A stretch of DNA of 64,000 nucleotides, from the NCBI GenBank assembly GCA_016235125.1, contig JACRLZ010000002.1, positions 124,001-188,000 of the forward strand, read 5' to 3'. The notes under the pieces were generated by a model. That model did no database searches. It was not told the DNA's origin and saw only the letters and a list, made by a program, of their open reading frames with translations. Origin of the DNA: Sphingobacteriales bacterium (GTDB taxonomy: Bacteria; Bacteroidota; Bacteroidia; Chitinophagales; Chitinophagaceae). Position 1 is the stretch's first letter, and each line of letters begins with the position of its first letter. Both the position numbers and the translations under genes were made by a program. Shown here one piece after another: positions 25,889-35,783 of this stretch.

Positions 25889-28345
25889 TTACATTTTTGC
25901 AGCACGGATAATATCTGCAAATACTCCGCTTGCAGTTACATCAGCGCCGGCACCGGCACCTTTAACCACCAATGGCTGTTCGGGATAACGATTTGTATAA
26001 AATAATACTACATTGTCTTTGCCATACAGGTGGTAGAAATCATGCCCGGGATCAATTTGCTGTAAACCAACAAAGGCTTTCTTTGCGTCTCCTGCAGCAG
26101 TATAAGAAGCAACAAATTTGAGTTTATTACCAGCGGCTGCTGCTTTTTCATAGATAGATTTAAAATGAGATTCCTGTTTCTCCATTTCAGCATAAAAATT
26201 TTCTACCGTACCCTGCATGCAGCTTTCAGGCATAAAGGAATTATTACTAATGTCGTCCATCTCAATTTTTTCTCCTGCTTCCCTTGCCAGGATCATGATC
26301 TTACGCATAACATCTTTGCCGCTTAGATCAAGCCGGGGGTCGGGTTCTGTATATCCTTCATCCTGCGCCTGTTTCACCACGGAAGCAAAACTCTTTTTGC
26401 CATTATAATTATTGAATACAAAATTAAGCGTACCACTCAGCACTGCTTCTATTTTATTTATTTTATCGCCACTGCTTATCAAATCATTTAAAGCGCTGAT
26501 GATGGGCAAACCGGCGCCCACATTGGTTTCAAACATAAACCTTGCATTGTATTCCCTTGCAGAATCTTTTAACTCCCTGTAATAATTATAAGGTGAAGAG
26601 CAGGCAACTTTATTACAGGCAACCACAGCAATGCTTTTCTGCAGCAATTTATTATAAGTGCCGGCAACAATATCACTGGCTGTTACATCGGCAAAAACAG
26701 TGTTGCGTAAATTTTTTGAAAGAATAAGATCAATATATTTTTCTATCAGCATTGGCTGCCCGTCTTTAATCAAAGCTGCCCAGTTGTTTAAATCAATGCC
26801 TTCGTCAATGATCAATGCTTTTTTACTGTTGGCCATTCCCACCACTTTAATGTTAAGGCGCATCTGTTGTTTCAGGTAATCAAGTTGCTGATTTAATTGT
26901 GCGATTAATTTGCCGCCTACATTTCCAAGGCCTGCAATAAACAAATGCACCTGTTTATAAGTAGTTTCAAAAAATTCTTCATGCAGCACATTCACTGCTT
27001 TGATAACATCCGTTACTGAAATAACTGCTGAAATATTTCTTTCTGATGAACCCTGTGCAATAGCCCGTATGTTGATACCGTTTTTACCCAATGCGTTAAA
27101 CATTTTTCCGGCAATGCCGGTATGGCTTTTCATATTATCGCCTACCACTGCAACAATTGACAAATCATTTTCTACCATCAGCGGTTCCACTTTTTTTGTT
27201 TCAATTTCATAAGCAAAAGTTTCATCTACGGTCAGCTTTGCTTTTGCAGCATGTATTGTTTCAAGGGCAACACAAATAGAATGTTCGGATGAACTCTGGG
27301 TAATCAGGATAACATTTATTTTTTTATTGGCAAGTGCTTCAAACAATCGTTTTGAAAAACCGGGGATACCGGCCATACCACTGCCTTCCAGGCTTATCAA
27401 AGAAATTTTACTGATGCTGGAAATACCCCGGATGGGAGAACCATTTTTCATAGTTTCGTTTTGAATAAGGGTTCCTTCATCCTGCGGAGCAAAAGTATTT
27501 TTTATCCATACAGGGATATTTTTACTCATTACCGGTTGTATGGTAGGCGGATAAATTACTTTGGCGCCAAAATGAGAAAGCTCCATGGCTTCCTGGTATG
27601 AAATCTTCGGAATCAATTTAAAATTGCTGACGATCCTTGGGTCAGCAGTCATCATGCCCGAAACATCAGTCCATATTTCCAGAACAGTTGCATCGAGTGC
27701 CGCAGCAAATATAGCTGCGGTATAATCAGAGCCACCCCTGCCTAATGTAGTGGTATTGCCTGTTACATCGGATGAAAGAAATCCGGGAAGAACAAATAAA
27801 TCAGCAGGAGCCGGTAAAAAATATTGTTGGCAATTCTTATTCGTAGCTGAAAAATCTACTACTGCAGCGCCAAAATTACTGTTGGTAATGATCAGTTCTC
27901 TTGAATCTTTCCATTCAGCAGGCAGGGAAGCAGATTTTAATTTTGCAGCAATGATTTGTGAAGCAAGCAGTTCGCCATAGCTTACTATTTTATCTTTAGT
28001 ACGCTCCGATAGCTCTCCCAGCAAAAAAATACCATTGCAGAGGTCTTCAATTTCATTGCATAATTTTTTGGTAAGCCCTGATGCACTGCTTTGTTGCATA
28101 ACCGGCAATAATTCCTTTACAGCATCTAAATGTCTTTGTTCGATCTGGCGCAAGATTGTTTTGAATGTTTCATCGTTACCCGCCGCAAGTTGGGCTGCTT
28201 CCAGTAATAAATCTGTAATACCACCAAAAGCAGATAAAACGACTATCGTTTTATCAGGTCCCGGTCTGTTTAATATTATATTAACCACTTTATTAATATT
28301 TTCTGCCGATGCTACAGAACTGCCACCGAATTTTAAAACCTGCAT
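25889..28345 (-). CDS. thrA: Bifunctional aspartokinase / homoserine dehydrogenase
   Basis: The product has 818 residues, the normal fused length. The kinase half starts with LKFGGSSVASAENI and includes LGRGGSDYTAAI and EIWTDVSGMMTADPRIV. A regulatory linker with two ACT-type units follows (about 305-455: VNVILITQSSSEHSICVAL; INIRAIAQGSSERNISAVI). The dehydrogenase half has the NAD(P) loop FIAGLGNVGGKLI and the catalytic region ETNVGAGLPII...LSGTLNFV...EGYTEPDPRLDLSGKDV. It performs the first and third steps of the aspartate pathway. A Thr-rich leader peptide lies 84 bases upstream, suggesting attenuation by threonine. Confidence 0.98.
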   Translation of the reverse strand: MQVLKFGGSSVASAENINKVVNIILNRPGPDKTIVVLSAFGGITDLLLEAAQLAAGNDETFKTILRQIEQRHLDAVKELLPVMQQSSASGLTKKLCNEIEDLCNGIFLLGELSERTKDKIVSYGELLASQIIAAKLKSASLPAEWKDSRELIITNSNFGAAVVDFSATNKNCQQYFLPAPADLFVLPGFLSSDVTGNTTTLGRGGSDYTAAIFAAALDATVLEIWTDVSGMMTADPRIVSNFKLIPKISYQEAMELSHFGAKVIYPPTIQPVMSKNIPVWIKNTFAPQDEGTLIQNETMKNGSPIRGISSISKISLISLEGSGMAGIPGFSKRLFEALANKKINVILITQSSSEHSICVALETIHAAKAKLTVDETFAYEIETKKVEPLMVENDLSIVAVVGDNMKSHTGIAGKMFNALGKNGINIRAIAQGSSERNISAVISVTDVIKAVNVLHEEFFETTYKQVHLFIAGLGNVGGKLIAQLNQQLDYLKQQMRLNIKVVGMANSKKALIIDEGIDLNNWAALIKDGQPMLIEKYIDLILSKNLRNTVFADVTASDIVAGTYNKLLQKSIAVVACNKVACSSPYNYYRELKDSAREYNARFMFETNVGAGLPIISALNDLISSGDKINKIEAVLSGTLNFVFNNYNGKKSFASVVKQAQDEGYTEPDPRLDLSGKDVMRKIMILAREAGEKIEMDDISNNSFMPESCMQGTVENFYAEMEKQESHFKSIYEKAAAAGNKLKFVASYTAAGDAKKAFVGLQQIDPGHDFYHLYGKDNVVLFYTNRYPEQPLVVKGAGAGADVTASGVFADIIRAAKM

Positions 28346-28422
28346 AATTGTTTAGTTAATGATATAGAAATACTTTTTGTTGGAGAAAATAGCCGAAGCC
28401 CAAATGATGATATGAAAATGTG

Positions 28423-28439
28423 CAACCCTTAACGGGTTG
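28423..28439 (-). terminator. Hairpin at the end of the thr leader, possible attenuator
   Basis: Arms CAACCC/GGGTTG enclose five bases. Read on the minus strand, the stem straddles the leader stop codon and is followed by CACATTTTC, a weak T tract. It is a plausible but not strong terminator. A second stem (TGTAGTT/AACTACA, 28450-28468) lies inside the leader's Val-Val-Phe-Thr codons and could compete with it. Confidence 0.4.
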
Positions 28440-28506
28440 TAAAGGTGCCTGTAGTTGTAAAAACTACATTGAAAGATTGAAACGTATCGTGGCTGTAAAT
28501 CTTCAT
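28429..28506 (-). CDS. Threonine-rich leader peptide of the thr operon (25 codons)
   Basis: An ATG at 28506 opens a 25-codon frame that ends in TAA at 28429, 84 bases before thrA. Seven codons are Thr, six of them within the last nine residues (TTTGTFTTR). This is the design of attenuation leader peptides such as thrL: slow translation at Thr codons when charged tRNA-Thr is scarce would alter RNA folding before thrA. The frame is too short to be called by length alone. Composition and position are the support. Confidence 0.65.
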   Translation of the reverse strand: MKIYSHDTFQSFNVVFTTTGTFTTR

Positions 28507-28549
28507 TTGAAGGGATTAAAGATACAGAAATGATTGGAAATTTGTAAAA

Positions 28550-28557
28550 TATATTTG
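28550..28557 (+). promoter_or_regulatory. Candidate -7 element TATATTTG for ppc
   Basis: This matches TAnnTTTG and lies 54 bases before the ppc ATG. No well-spaced -33 TTG was found. The region 28507-28610 must also hold the divergent promoter for the thr leader, for which no consensus was seen. Confidence 0.35.
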
Positions 28558-28610
28558 ACCTTTAATGCGATTGCTGCCTTTTTATCATTTTTTGGAAAAT
28601 TATTTAAAAC

Positions 28611-31190
28611 ATGGACCATCACAGTTCCCGTGGCCTGCAGCAATTCAGAAATGAGGTGGGTATCCGCTTCCAGCTTTACAACAGCCTGTTTACTTCCCTT
28701 CCTTTTCACCGTATTGAAAAAACAGGTATTTTATTGTCGCTTCTTTCCAATAATTGTGAAGAAGGGTATAAAAGGAGACTCAGCCCGGTTGAGATCATTG
28801 AAGATTTTTTTAATAAGCATACAACTTATACAAAGGAAAATGAAAGAAACGATTTGCTTTTTCGTTTTGTACAATATATAGAAAGGCAGGTAGTATTATT
28901 TGATGCACTGGAGGATGCTTCTTTCAAAAATGTAAACGATCTGAATGGCGCAGGTACACTCAAGCATCTTGAATCGGAAGTGCTGCAGGGGAATAAGGAA
29001 GAACAACTTGCTGAAAAATTAAAGGACTTTGCTATACGCTTAGTCCTGACAGCTCATCCCACGCAATTTTATCCGGGACCGGTGCTGGGTATCATCAATG
29101 ACCTTGCAAGAGCATTGACAGATAACAATACCAATCTTGTAAATACCTATTTACAGCAATTGGGAAAAACACCCTTTTTTAAAAAGAAAAAACCTACACC
29201 TTATGATGAAGCCATAAGCCTGATTTGGTACCTGGAAAATGTTTTTTATGCTGCTGCCGGAAAAATTATTTCAGCATTGAAAAGTCAGTTCCCGGATGCC
29301 GTACATAAAAACAATCCTGTTATCCGCATGGGGTTCTGGCCGGGTGGCGACAGGGATGGCAACCCCTTTGTGAACAGTGATACTACATTGCAGGTAGCTG
29401 ATGCTTTGCGTGGAGCTATCATCAAGTGTTATTACCTGGATGTACGAAGATTAAAAAGACGGTTAACATTTGAAGGAGTAGATGTGTTACTGAACGAACT
29501 GGAAAATAAGCTATACAATAACCTGTTTATACCAGGTTTTAAAACAAGCCTTACTAATAAAGAGATACTTGGCACACTTCAGGAAATAAAGGATATTATT
29601 ATTCATCAGCATAATGGCTTATTCCTGCACCTGGTGAATAACCTCATCAATAAGATAGAAGTCTTTGGTTTGCATTTTGCCTCGCTGGATATAAGGCAGG
29701 AAAGCGTTGTGCATGGAAAATTATTAGAAACGATAGCTGCACAAGGTCAAATACTACCTGCTGATTATGCAAACCTTTCTGATGGAGAGAAAATAAATAT
29801 TCTCTCATCAATTGATAAAACCGCAGACACAGAGTTGCTGGATGATGCAGTTCATAAGGATATATTGAGAACAATTGCAGTTGTAAAAAGTATTCAGCAA
29901 TATAATGGTGCAGATGGTTGCAACCGCTATATCATCAGCCAGTGCAACAGTGCCCTGAATGCTATGGAAGTTTACGGCCTGTTCCTTTTATCCGGGTGGA
30001 AGAAAGAAGAAATGAATATTGATATTGTTCCTTTGTTTGAAACCGTGGATGATCTGCAACATGCTGCAGAAGTAATGCGGATATTATATTCAAACCCGGC
30101 TTACAAGGAACATTTGCATCGCAGAAAAAACCGGCAAACTATCATGCTTGGTTTTTCGGACGGCACCAAAGACGGTGGCTACCTGATGGCCAACTGGAGT
30201 ATTTATAAAGCAAAAGAAGAGCTGACAAAAATTTCCCGGGAACATCATATAGATATCATATTCTTTGATGGCCGTGGCGGGCCGCCATCAAGAGGAGGAG
30301 GTAAGACGCATAAATTTTATGCTTCGATGGGGCACAATATTTCGAATAAGGAAATACAACTGACCATACAGGGACAAACTGTGAGTTCTAATTTTGGAAC
30401 GGTAGATGCGGCACAGTTTAATATTGAGCAATTGATAAATGCCGGTATTTCCAATGACCTTTTTTCGAATAAGGATATAACGCTCAGTAAAAAAGAAGAA
30501 GCCCTGATGCAGGAATTATCTGAAGCCAGTTATCATTCTTACAAATCTTTAAAAGACCATCCTTACCTCGCTGATTATTTATTGCAGGTAAGCCCTTTAC
30601 GGTTTTATAGCGAAACGAATATCGGGAGCCGTCCTGCGAGACGTGGCGCATTATCCGGTTTATCATTAAAAGATTTAAGAGCTATCCCTTTTGCAGGTTC
30701 GTGGAGCCAGTTGAAGCAAAATGTAATTGGATATTATGGCGTAGGCTCTGCCTTACAGCAAATGGAAAAGAAAGGAAAGCTGCCTGAATTTCAGCAACTC
30801 TATCAGCAGTCGTTATTTTTTAAAACATTATTGGATAATTGTGAAATGGCTATGATGAAATCATTTTTCCCTTTAACCGCCTTTCTTGCCAATCACAAAC
30901 AGTTTGGTGAACTCTGGCAAATGATTTTTTCTGAATACGAACTGACAAAACAATATCTTTTCAGGTTAACAGGCCAATCGGAATTAATGGCCGACTACCC
31001 GGTGGAGCAATTATCCATCCAGATGAGAGAAAGAATAGTGCTGCCATTATTAACTATTCAACAGTATGCGTTGACCAAAATTAGAGAACTGGATGAGCAA
31101 TTAGTTCAGGCGCCGGTGAAAGAAATCTATGAAAAGTTAGCAATGCGCTGTTCATTCGGGATCATCAATGCAGGAAGAAATTCGGCGTAA
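28611..31190 (+). CDS. ppc: Phosphoenolpyruvate carboxylase
   Basis: The product has 859 residues. Active-site motifs are present: LVLTAHPTQFYPG (catalytic His), GFWPGGDRDGNPFV, GFSDGTKDGGYLMANW and FFDGRGGPPSRGGG. The C-terminal end (MRCSFGIINAGRNSA) matches the conserved end of the family, where the last residues reach the allosteric aspartate site, although the terminal Thr-Gly is replaced. It carboxylates PEP to oxaloacetate, feeding aspartate into the divergent thr operon. It is the only plus-strand gene in the 16.6-53.3 kb cluster. Confidence 0.96.
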   Translation: MDHHSSRGLQQFRNEVGIRFQLYNSLFTSLPFHRIEKTGILLSLLSNNCEEGYKRRLSPVEIIEDFFNKHTTYTKENERNDLLFRFVQYIERQVVLFDALEDASFKNVNDLNGAGTLKHLESEVLQGNKEEQLAEKLKDFAIRLVLTAHPTQFYPGPVLGIINDLARALTDNNTNLVNTYLQQLGKTPFFKKKKPTPYDEAISLIWYLENVFYAAAGKIISALKSQFPDAVHKNNPVIRMGFWPGGDRDGNPFVNSDTTLQVADALRGAIIKCYYLDVRRLKRRLTFEGVDVLLNELENKLYNNLFIPGFKTSLTNKEILGTLQEIKDIIIHQHNGLFLHLVNNLINKIEVFGLHFASLDIRQESVVHGKLLETIAAQGQILPADYANLSDGEKINILSSIDKTADTELLDDAVHKDILRTIAVVKSIQQYNGADGCNRYIISQCNSALNAMEVYGLFLLSGWKKEEMNIDIVPLFETVDDLQHAAEVMRILYSNPAYKEHLHRRKNRQTIMLGFSDGTKDGGYLMANWSIYKAKEELTKISREHHIDIIFFDGRGGPPSRGGGKTHKFYASMGHNISNKEIQLTIQGQTVSSNFGTVDAAQFNIEQLINAGISNDLFSNKDITLSKKEEALMQELSEASYHSYKSLKDHPYLADYLLQVSPLRFYSETNIGSRPARRGALSGLSLKDLRAIPFAGSWSQLKQNVIGYYGVGSALQQMEKKGKLPEFQQLYQQSLFFKTLLDNCEMAMMKSFFPLTAFLANHKQFGELWQMIFSEYELTKQYLFRLTGQSELMADYPVEQLSIQMRERIVLPLLTIQQYALTKIRELDEQLVQAPVKEIYEKLAMRCSFGIINAGRNSA

Positions 31191-31288
31191 TGTATTTCTT
31201 TTGCAGTTGCTAAAAAAGCCCTCCGTAGAAACGGAAAGCTGTTAACGATTGCTTGCTATATGAAAATCTTACTAAACCATATTTTTCA

Positions 31289-32398
31289 TCAGAATGAATA
31301 GATGGTAGCAAACAGGAAACTGGCCGCTGCTTTATTCGGCGCCCCATCCTTATCCACAAATGTTTCTTTGTTTGAGTTATCCAAACGGAACTCAGGAATA
31401 AAAATAAAACCCCCGGTTTTGAAACTGGCAGATAAGGTGGTAGCGAAAATATTGCAACCACCAGGGTTGACTGTAATCTTCAAATTGTTTTTATCACTGA
31501 AGTACTCACTCCGTAAGGTAAGTCCGAGCCAGGGTTTTGGATCCAAATTCAAATAAAGTGCATTGCCCCACCAGGATTGGCTCTCAATGTTTTTTGCCCC
31601 ATCCCAGAACCGGGTGGAATTAATGGTCCCATTATAGCCGATATTGAACTTGTCACTTATTTTGGCGGTTATGACGGCATCAAACTGGTTTACAGTTGAT
31701 GTATCCGGATTTTTTCCTCCTACATAATTCAGGTAGAATTTTATCTTATCATTTGGTGCAAATGTGTATTGCCCGATCAGGAATTTTTTATTGATCTGGC
31801 CATCCGGTGGGATCCGGAAATCAGTAGCATTAGCAATGCCCAGCATGGCGCCATGTTTGCCTTTTGTTACTTCTGCTTTCAGACCTGTGTGGGAGAAAGG
31901 CCCGTTGGTAAACATATAACTCATACTATAATTCCTGTTCAATTGTGGGTCCAGCAGTTCATAGCCTACATGGGTGGCCCATGTGCCCAGGGTAAATTTC
32001 AACCAGTCTGCTGGAGAGTAGCTTACATATAACTGTTTAACCGCTTGTGTGATGCCATTGTCTGTGTAAGAAAAGTCTTTTGCTCTCTGTCCAAAACCCA
32101 GGTCAGCAACAGCACCGACCTTATCCCCCTTATGCTCAAATTTTACACTGGCCATGCCCAGTGAAAAAGAATTGTGAGCTTGTGTAAAGCTGGTAAAACT
32201 GTTGGCCTTGGTATTGGCAAAATCATATTTGTAATAAGCATCAACTGAACCTGTTATTGTAAGTACAGGTTCTTTTTTTTCTTGTTCTGTTACTACTGTT
32301 GTTGTATCTGTTGCAGAAGTGTTGATGGCAGCCACCTGGGCTGTAGCGAAGTGGCAGGATAGCAGGCTGATAGCCGCTACAAATATTTTTTGTAACAT
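31289..32398 (-). CDS. Outer-membrane beta-barrel porin-like protein
   Basis: The 369-residue product has a signal peptide (cleavage near ATAQVA, about residue 22). The body is made of alternating amphipathic strands ending in aromatic residues (SVDAYYKYDFANTKA, QLYVSYSPADWLKFTLGTWATHVGYELLD, IKFYLNYVGGKNPDT) and a terminal Phe (FLFATIYSF), typical of outer-membrane barrels of the OmpL/BBP2-like porin type. It follows amt by 106 bases on the same strand, so it may be the outer-membrane entry route for a nitrogen compound. That link is inferred. Confidence 0.85.
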   Translation of the reverse strand: MLQKIFVAAISLLSCHFATAQVAAINTSATDTTTVVTEQEKKEPVLTITGSVDAYYKYDFANTKANSFTSFTQAHNSFSLGMASVKFEHKGDKVGAVADLGFGQRAKDFSYTDNGITQAVKQLYVSYSPADWLKFTLGTWATHVGYELLDPQLNRNYSMSYMFTNGPFSHTGLKAEVTKGKHGAMLGIANATDFRIPPDGQINKKFLIGQYTFAPNDKIKFYLNYVGGKNPDTSTVNQFDAVITAKISDKFNIGYNGTINSTRFWDGAKNIESQSWWGNALYLNLDPKPWLGLTLRSEYFSDKNNLKITVNPGGCNIFATTLSASFKTGGFIFIPEFRLDNSNKETFVDKDGAPNKAAASFLFATIYSF

Positions 32399-32504
32399 TG
32401 TGTTGCATTTTTAATGTGAGAAAAGGGCACAGCAGGTATGATCTTTTACGAGAAGATGATACCATTAACGCAGTGCCTTTTTCAATTTTGTTTACTTTTA
32501 TTCA

Positions 32505-33905
32505 TCAGAGCTCTACCGTTTTTTCTTCGATAGTGCCGTTATTATGTACCAATAAGGTTCCTTGCAGGTATTTTTCGTTGTGCTGAGATGCATCAAGTCC
32601 TTCTTCTTCTTCTTTTTCGCTTACCCTGATAGGTGCTACAAAATTGATGAACCTGAATATGCCATAAGAAACAGCGAAACTATATCCCGCAACAAATGCC
32701 ATTGCTTTTAACTGCGTAAAAAAGAATCCTGGATTTCCATAAAATAAACCATTCGGTCCGCCTGGAATTCCATGAGCAGCTGTATTGGCAAAAACACCAG
32801 TCAGTAACATCCCAACCATACCGCCGATACCATGGCAAGGGAAAACGTCAAGTGTATCATCCACTTTTGATTTTTGCTTGATGCTGACTGCAATATTGGA
32901 TGCAATAGCACCAACCAGGCCAATAATGATACTTTGTGGTATACCAACATATCCTGCTGCAGGTGTGATGGCAACAAGACCGACAACAGCGCCGATACAG
33001 AATCCAAGTACTGATGGTTTCTTTCCTTTGATGACATCAAAGAACATCCATGCCAACCCTGCAGAAGCAGCCGCAGTAGTGGTGGTACCAAAAGCATTTA
33101 CGGCCAGGGGAGTGGCGCCTACAGCGGAACCGGCATTAAAGCCAAACCAACCAAACCAGAGCAGGCCAGTTCCAATCAGTACATAAGGTACATTGGCGGG
33201 TGGAATTTCTTTTTTCTCAACATGTGATTTTCTTCGTTTCAATACCATGGCCCCGGCCAATGCAGCACAACCTGCAGTGATATGTACAACCGTGCCACCG
33301 GCAAAATCCCATGCCCCCATTTTGGCAAGAAAACCCTCGGGGTGCCAGCTCCAATGTGCAACTGGCGCATACACCAACAGGGAGAAAAGTACAATAAACA
33401 GAACGTAAGAAGTAAAACGGATACGTTCCGCGACGGCTCCTACCACAAGTCCGGGAGTAATGATAGCAAACATCAATTGAAACAATGAGAACAAGCCCAG
33501 AGGAATAGTGTTGGCAGCTGGCCATGCTGGTGCAGACTTAACACCCTCATAAAAGGCAAAAGTGGTTGGATCGCCAATGACACCTTTTATGGATTCCCCA
33601 AAAGCAAGACTGAATCCGCAAACAACCCATAGTACCCCAACAATGCCGGCAGCTACAACGCTTTTGATCATTGTTGAAATAACATTCTTTCGGTTCACCA
33701 TACCACCGTAGAAAAAGGCGAGACCCGGCGTCATTAAAAACACCAGCGCAGTGGACACTAATACCCATGCAATGTCCGATGAGCTGTACTGCGGGTCAGC
33801 GGCTCCCGGAACAAAGTCGGATGCGGGTTTTACAAACATGGCAATAATAGCAATCGCAACCAGAAGAACGAATGGCAGAATCTGTTTTGCTTTTACTGTA
33901 CTCAT
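32505..33905 (-). CDS. amt: Ammonium transporter
   Basis: The 466-residue product has about 11-12 membrane segments. Signature regions are DFAGGTVVHITAGCAALAGAM with the first pore His, and FPCHGIGGMVGMLLTG with the twin pore His. The start SDIAWVLVSTALVFLMTPGLAFFYGGMV is the classic Amt motif. A hydrophobic segment at residues 9-28 may be a cleaved signal or extra helix. The C-terminal tail of about 40 residues is acidic. No GlnK/PII gene lies beside it, unlike the usual glnK-amtB pair. It brings ammonium in for GltBD. Confidence 0.96.
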   Translation of the reverse strand: MSTVKAKQILPFVLLVAIAIIAMFVKPASDFVPGAADPQYSSSDIAWVLVSTALVFLMTPGLAFFYGGMVNRKNVISTMIKSVVAAGIVGVLWVVCGFSLAFGESIKGVIGDPTTFAFYEGVKSAPAWPAANTIPLGLFSLFQLMFAIITPGLVVGAVAERIRFTSYVLFIVLFSLLVYAPVAHWSWHPEGFLAKMGAWDFAGGTVVHITAGCAALAGAMVLKRRKSHVEKKEIPPANVPYVLIGTGLLWFGWFGFNAGSAVGATPLAVNAFGTTTTAAASAGLAWMFFDVIKGKKPSVLGFCIGAVVGLVAITPAAGYVGIPQSIIIGLVGAIASNIAVSIKQKSKVDDTLDVFPCHGIGGMVGMLLTGVFANTAAHGIPGGPNGLFYGNPGFFFTQLKAMAFVAGYSFAVSYGIFRFINFVAPIRVSEKEEEEGLDASQHNEKYLQGTLLVHNNGTIEEKTVEL

Positions 33906-34102
33906 GAGCTTTGATTTTTAAGTTAAACATTAAAATTTAATATAATTTAAAATATATTACCCAAATTTAAATATTTACGCCATTAACATTTGTTAGTTTA
34001 TACTAATTGTAAATAAAATTTTAATAAATAATGATTATGATCATTAAAATATCAAATTGAAAAATAATTTAATTTGAAATAAACGGCTAAAAAAATCAAT
34101 TT
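33906..34102. promoter_or_regulatory. AT-rich amt promoter region with a 7+7 dyad
   Basis: This 197-base gap between gltD and amt is very AT-rich. On the minus strand it has a TAAATTTG -7-like element (33962-33969) 57 bases before amt. A dyad TAATGAT-N4-ATCATTA lies at 34029-34046, about 120 bases before amt. The dyad is a candidate site for nitrogen control; the regulator is unknown. Confidence 0.35.
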
Positions 34103-35632
34103 TTAGACAATTTGAAATCGCAGGGAGGAGTCTTTTGATTCCAGGATGGAAGCGGTATTAAGGAGAAATTCATCAACTTTCCGGGCACATTCCCTGCCTT
34201 CGCTGATGGCCCAAACCACTAAGGATTGGCCACGACGCATATCACCCGCAGTAAATATTTTAGGGAGATTGGTTTGATAATTTTTATCTGAAGCTTTTAC
34301 ATTTCCTTTTTCATCAAGATCTATTTCGAGTTGTTGCAGCAACCCTTCTTTTTGCGGATGAAGAAAACCCATCGCCAGTAAGGCCAGTTCACAAGGGATA
34401 TTTCTTTCACTACCGGTAACTTCAGCAAAACCGGCAGGTTTGCCGTCATCAACATTCCATTCAAGGGTAACGATCTTCAACTCCTTCAGATTTCCATTTT
34501 CATCACCGATGAATTCTTTAGTGGCTACCGCCCAATGGCGATCAGCACCTTCCTCATGTGATGATGTTGTCTTTAATACCATCGGGAATGTCGGCCAGGG
34601 CATTGTGTGATTTCGGTCCTCAGGTGGTTTGGGAAGCAATTCAAATTGTGTAACTGATATTGCTCCCTGCCGGTTTGACGTTCCCACACAATCGCTGCCT
34701 GTATCACCGCCACCAATCACCACTACATTTTTACCGGTGGCTGTTACTTCTTTATCCAGCATATTGCTTTCAATTCCTTCCTCTCTACCGATAGTCATCG
34801 GGATGGAGAGGGCGGGGGTGAGTCCAGCGACTCTTTTATTATTTTGTTTTAAAAAGTCCATAGCAAAGTGCACTCCGTTCAACTCTCTGCCCGGGATGCC
34901 GAGGTCTCTTGGTACAGTACTTCCACCTGCTAATACAATCGCATTGAATTCTCTTAATAAGTCATTGATGTTGACATTGACACCAACATTTGCCATGCAT
35001 TTAAAAACAATACCTTCTTCTTCCATTACTTTAATCCTTCTGTCAACCACCCATTTTTCCAATTTGAAATCAGGAATACCATAGCGGAGTAATCCTCCCG
35101 GTGCATCATCTCTTTCAAAAACGGTTACCATATGCCCGGCATAATTCAATTGTGCAGCTGTAGCAAGACCCGCAGGTCCCGAACCTATTACTGCTACTTT
35201 TTTACCGGAACGAAGATTGGGTTTGCGGGGTTTTACAAATCCTTTTTCAAATGCTATTTCGATAATATGTTTTTCAATTTCCTCAATGGCTACGGCAGGT
35301 TGATTGATGCCTAACACACAGGCTGTCTCACAAGGAGCAGGACAGATGCGGCCGGTGAATTCCGGAAAGTTATTGGTGGAAGAAAGAATATCATAAGCTT
35401 CTTTCCAGTCTTGTTTATACACTGCATCATTAAACTCAGGTATTACATTTCCCAAAGGGCAGCCATGATGACAAAAGGGAACACCACAGTTCATACAACG
35501 GGCTGCCTGCTGGTTCAGCTTCTCATCTGAATAAGGCTGTACAAATTCATTGTAATGCTTTAGCCTTTCCTGCACAGGTTGCTTACCCGGAAGTTCTCTG
35601 TTAAATTCTTTAAAGCCTGTTGGTTTGCCCAT
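34103..35632 (-). CDS. gltD: Glutamate synthase small subunit
   Basis: The 509-residue product has N-terminal Fe-S cysteines C46, C49, C54, C58 (CMNCGVPFCHHGC) and C97, C101, C105 (CPAPCETAC), as in the GltD/dihydropyrimidine dehydrogenase family. The FAD-binding loop is VAVIGSGPAGLATAAQL and the NADPH-binding loop VVVIGGGDTGSDCVG. It passes electrons from NADPH to GltB. It lies 264 bases after gltB on the same strand; the gap is filled by an interspersed repeat. Confidence 0.97.
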   Translation of the reverse strand: MGKPTGFKEFNRELPGKQPVQERLKHYNEFVQPYSDEKLNQQAARCMNCGVPFCHHGCPLGNVIPEFNDAVYKQDWKEAYDILSSTNNFPEFTGRICPAPCETACVLGINQPAVAIEEIEKHIIEIAFEKGFVKPRKPNLRSGKKVAVIGSGPAGLATAAQLNYAGHMVTVFERDDAPGGLLRYGIPDFKLEKWVVDRRIKVMEEEGIVFKCMANVGVNVNINDLLREFNAIVLAGGSTVPRDLGIPGRELNGVHFAMDFLKQNNKRVAGLTPALSIPMTIGREEGIESNMLDKEVTATGKNVVVIGGGDTGSDCVGTSNRQGAISVTQFELLPKPPEDRNHTMPWPTFPMVLKTTSSHEEGADRHWAVATKEFIGDENGNLKELKIVTLEWNVDDGKPAGFAEVTGSERNIPCELALLAMGFLHPQKEGLLQQLEIDLDEKGNVKASDKNYQTNLPKIFTAGDMRRGQSLVVWAISEGRECARKVDEFLLNTASILESKDSSLRFQIV

Positions 35633-35673
35633 TCACTTATTTTTATTTTGTTGCCAACTTAAGTTTTTCATGG

Positions 35674-35783
35674 CATCGCCTGTTGTGTCACTCACTTCAT
35701 CGTTCTGTTCATTACTCATCAACCCACCCCGGTTTACTAAAGCATTTTGGTTTCCTCAATTCACCCCTCCAAGGAGGGGATAG
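35674..35783 (+). repeat. Interspersed intergenic repeat, copy A
   Basis: This copy, between gltB and gltD, shares the order CATCGCCTGT...CAACCCACCCC...ACTAAAGCA...CACCCCTCC..GGAGGGG with copies at 43031-43170 and 47400-47520. A further part-copy in inverted sense (CCCCTCCTCGGAGGGGCAGG) lies at about 35869-35895, next to the gltB stop. Confidence 0.75.

Noticed and set aside
25885..25920. Longer thrB start at a TTG inside thrA
   Set aside because: The ATG at 25884 gives the normal homoserine kinase N-terminus directly after the thrA stop.
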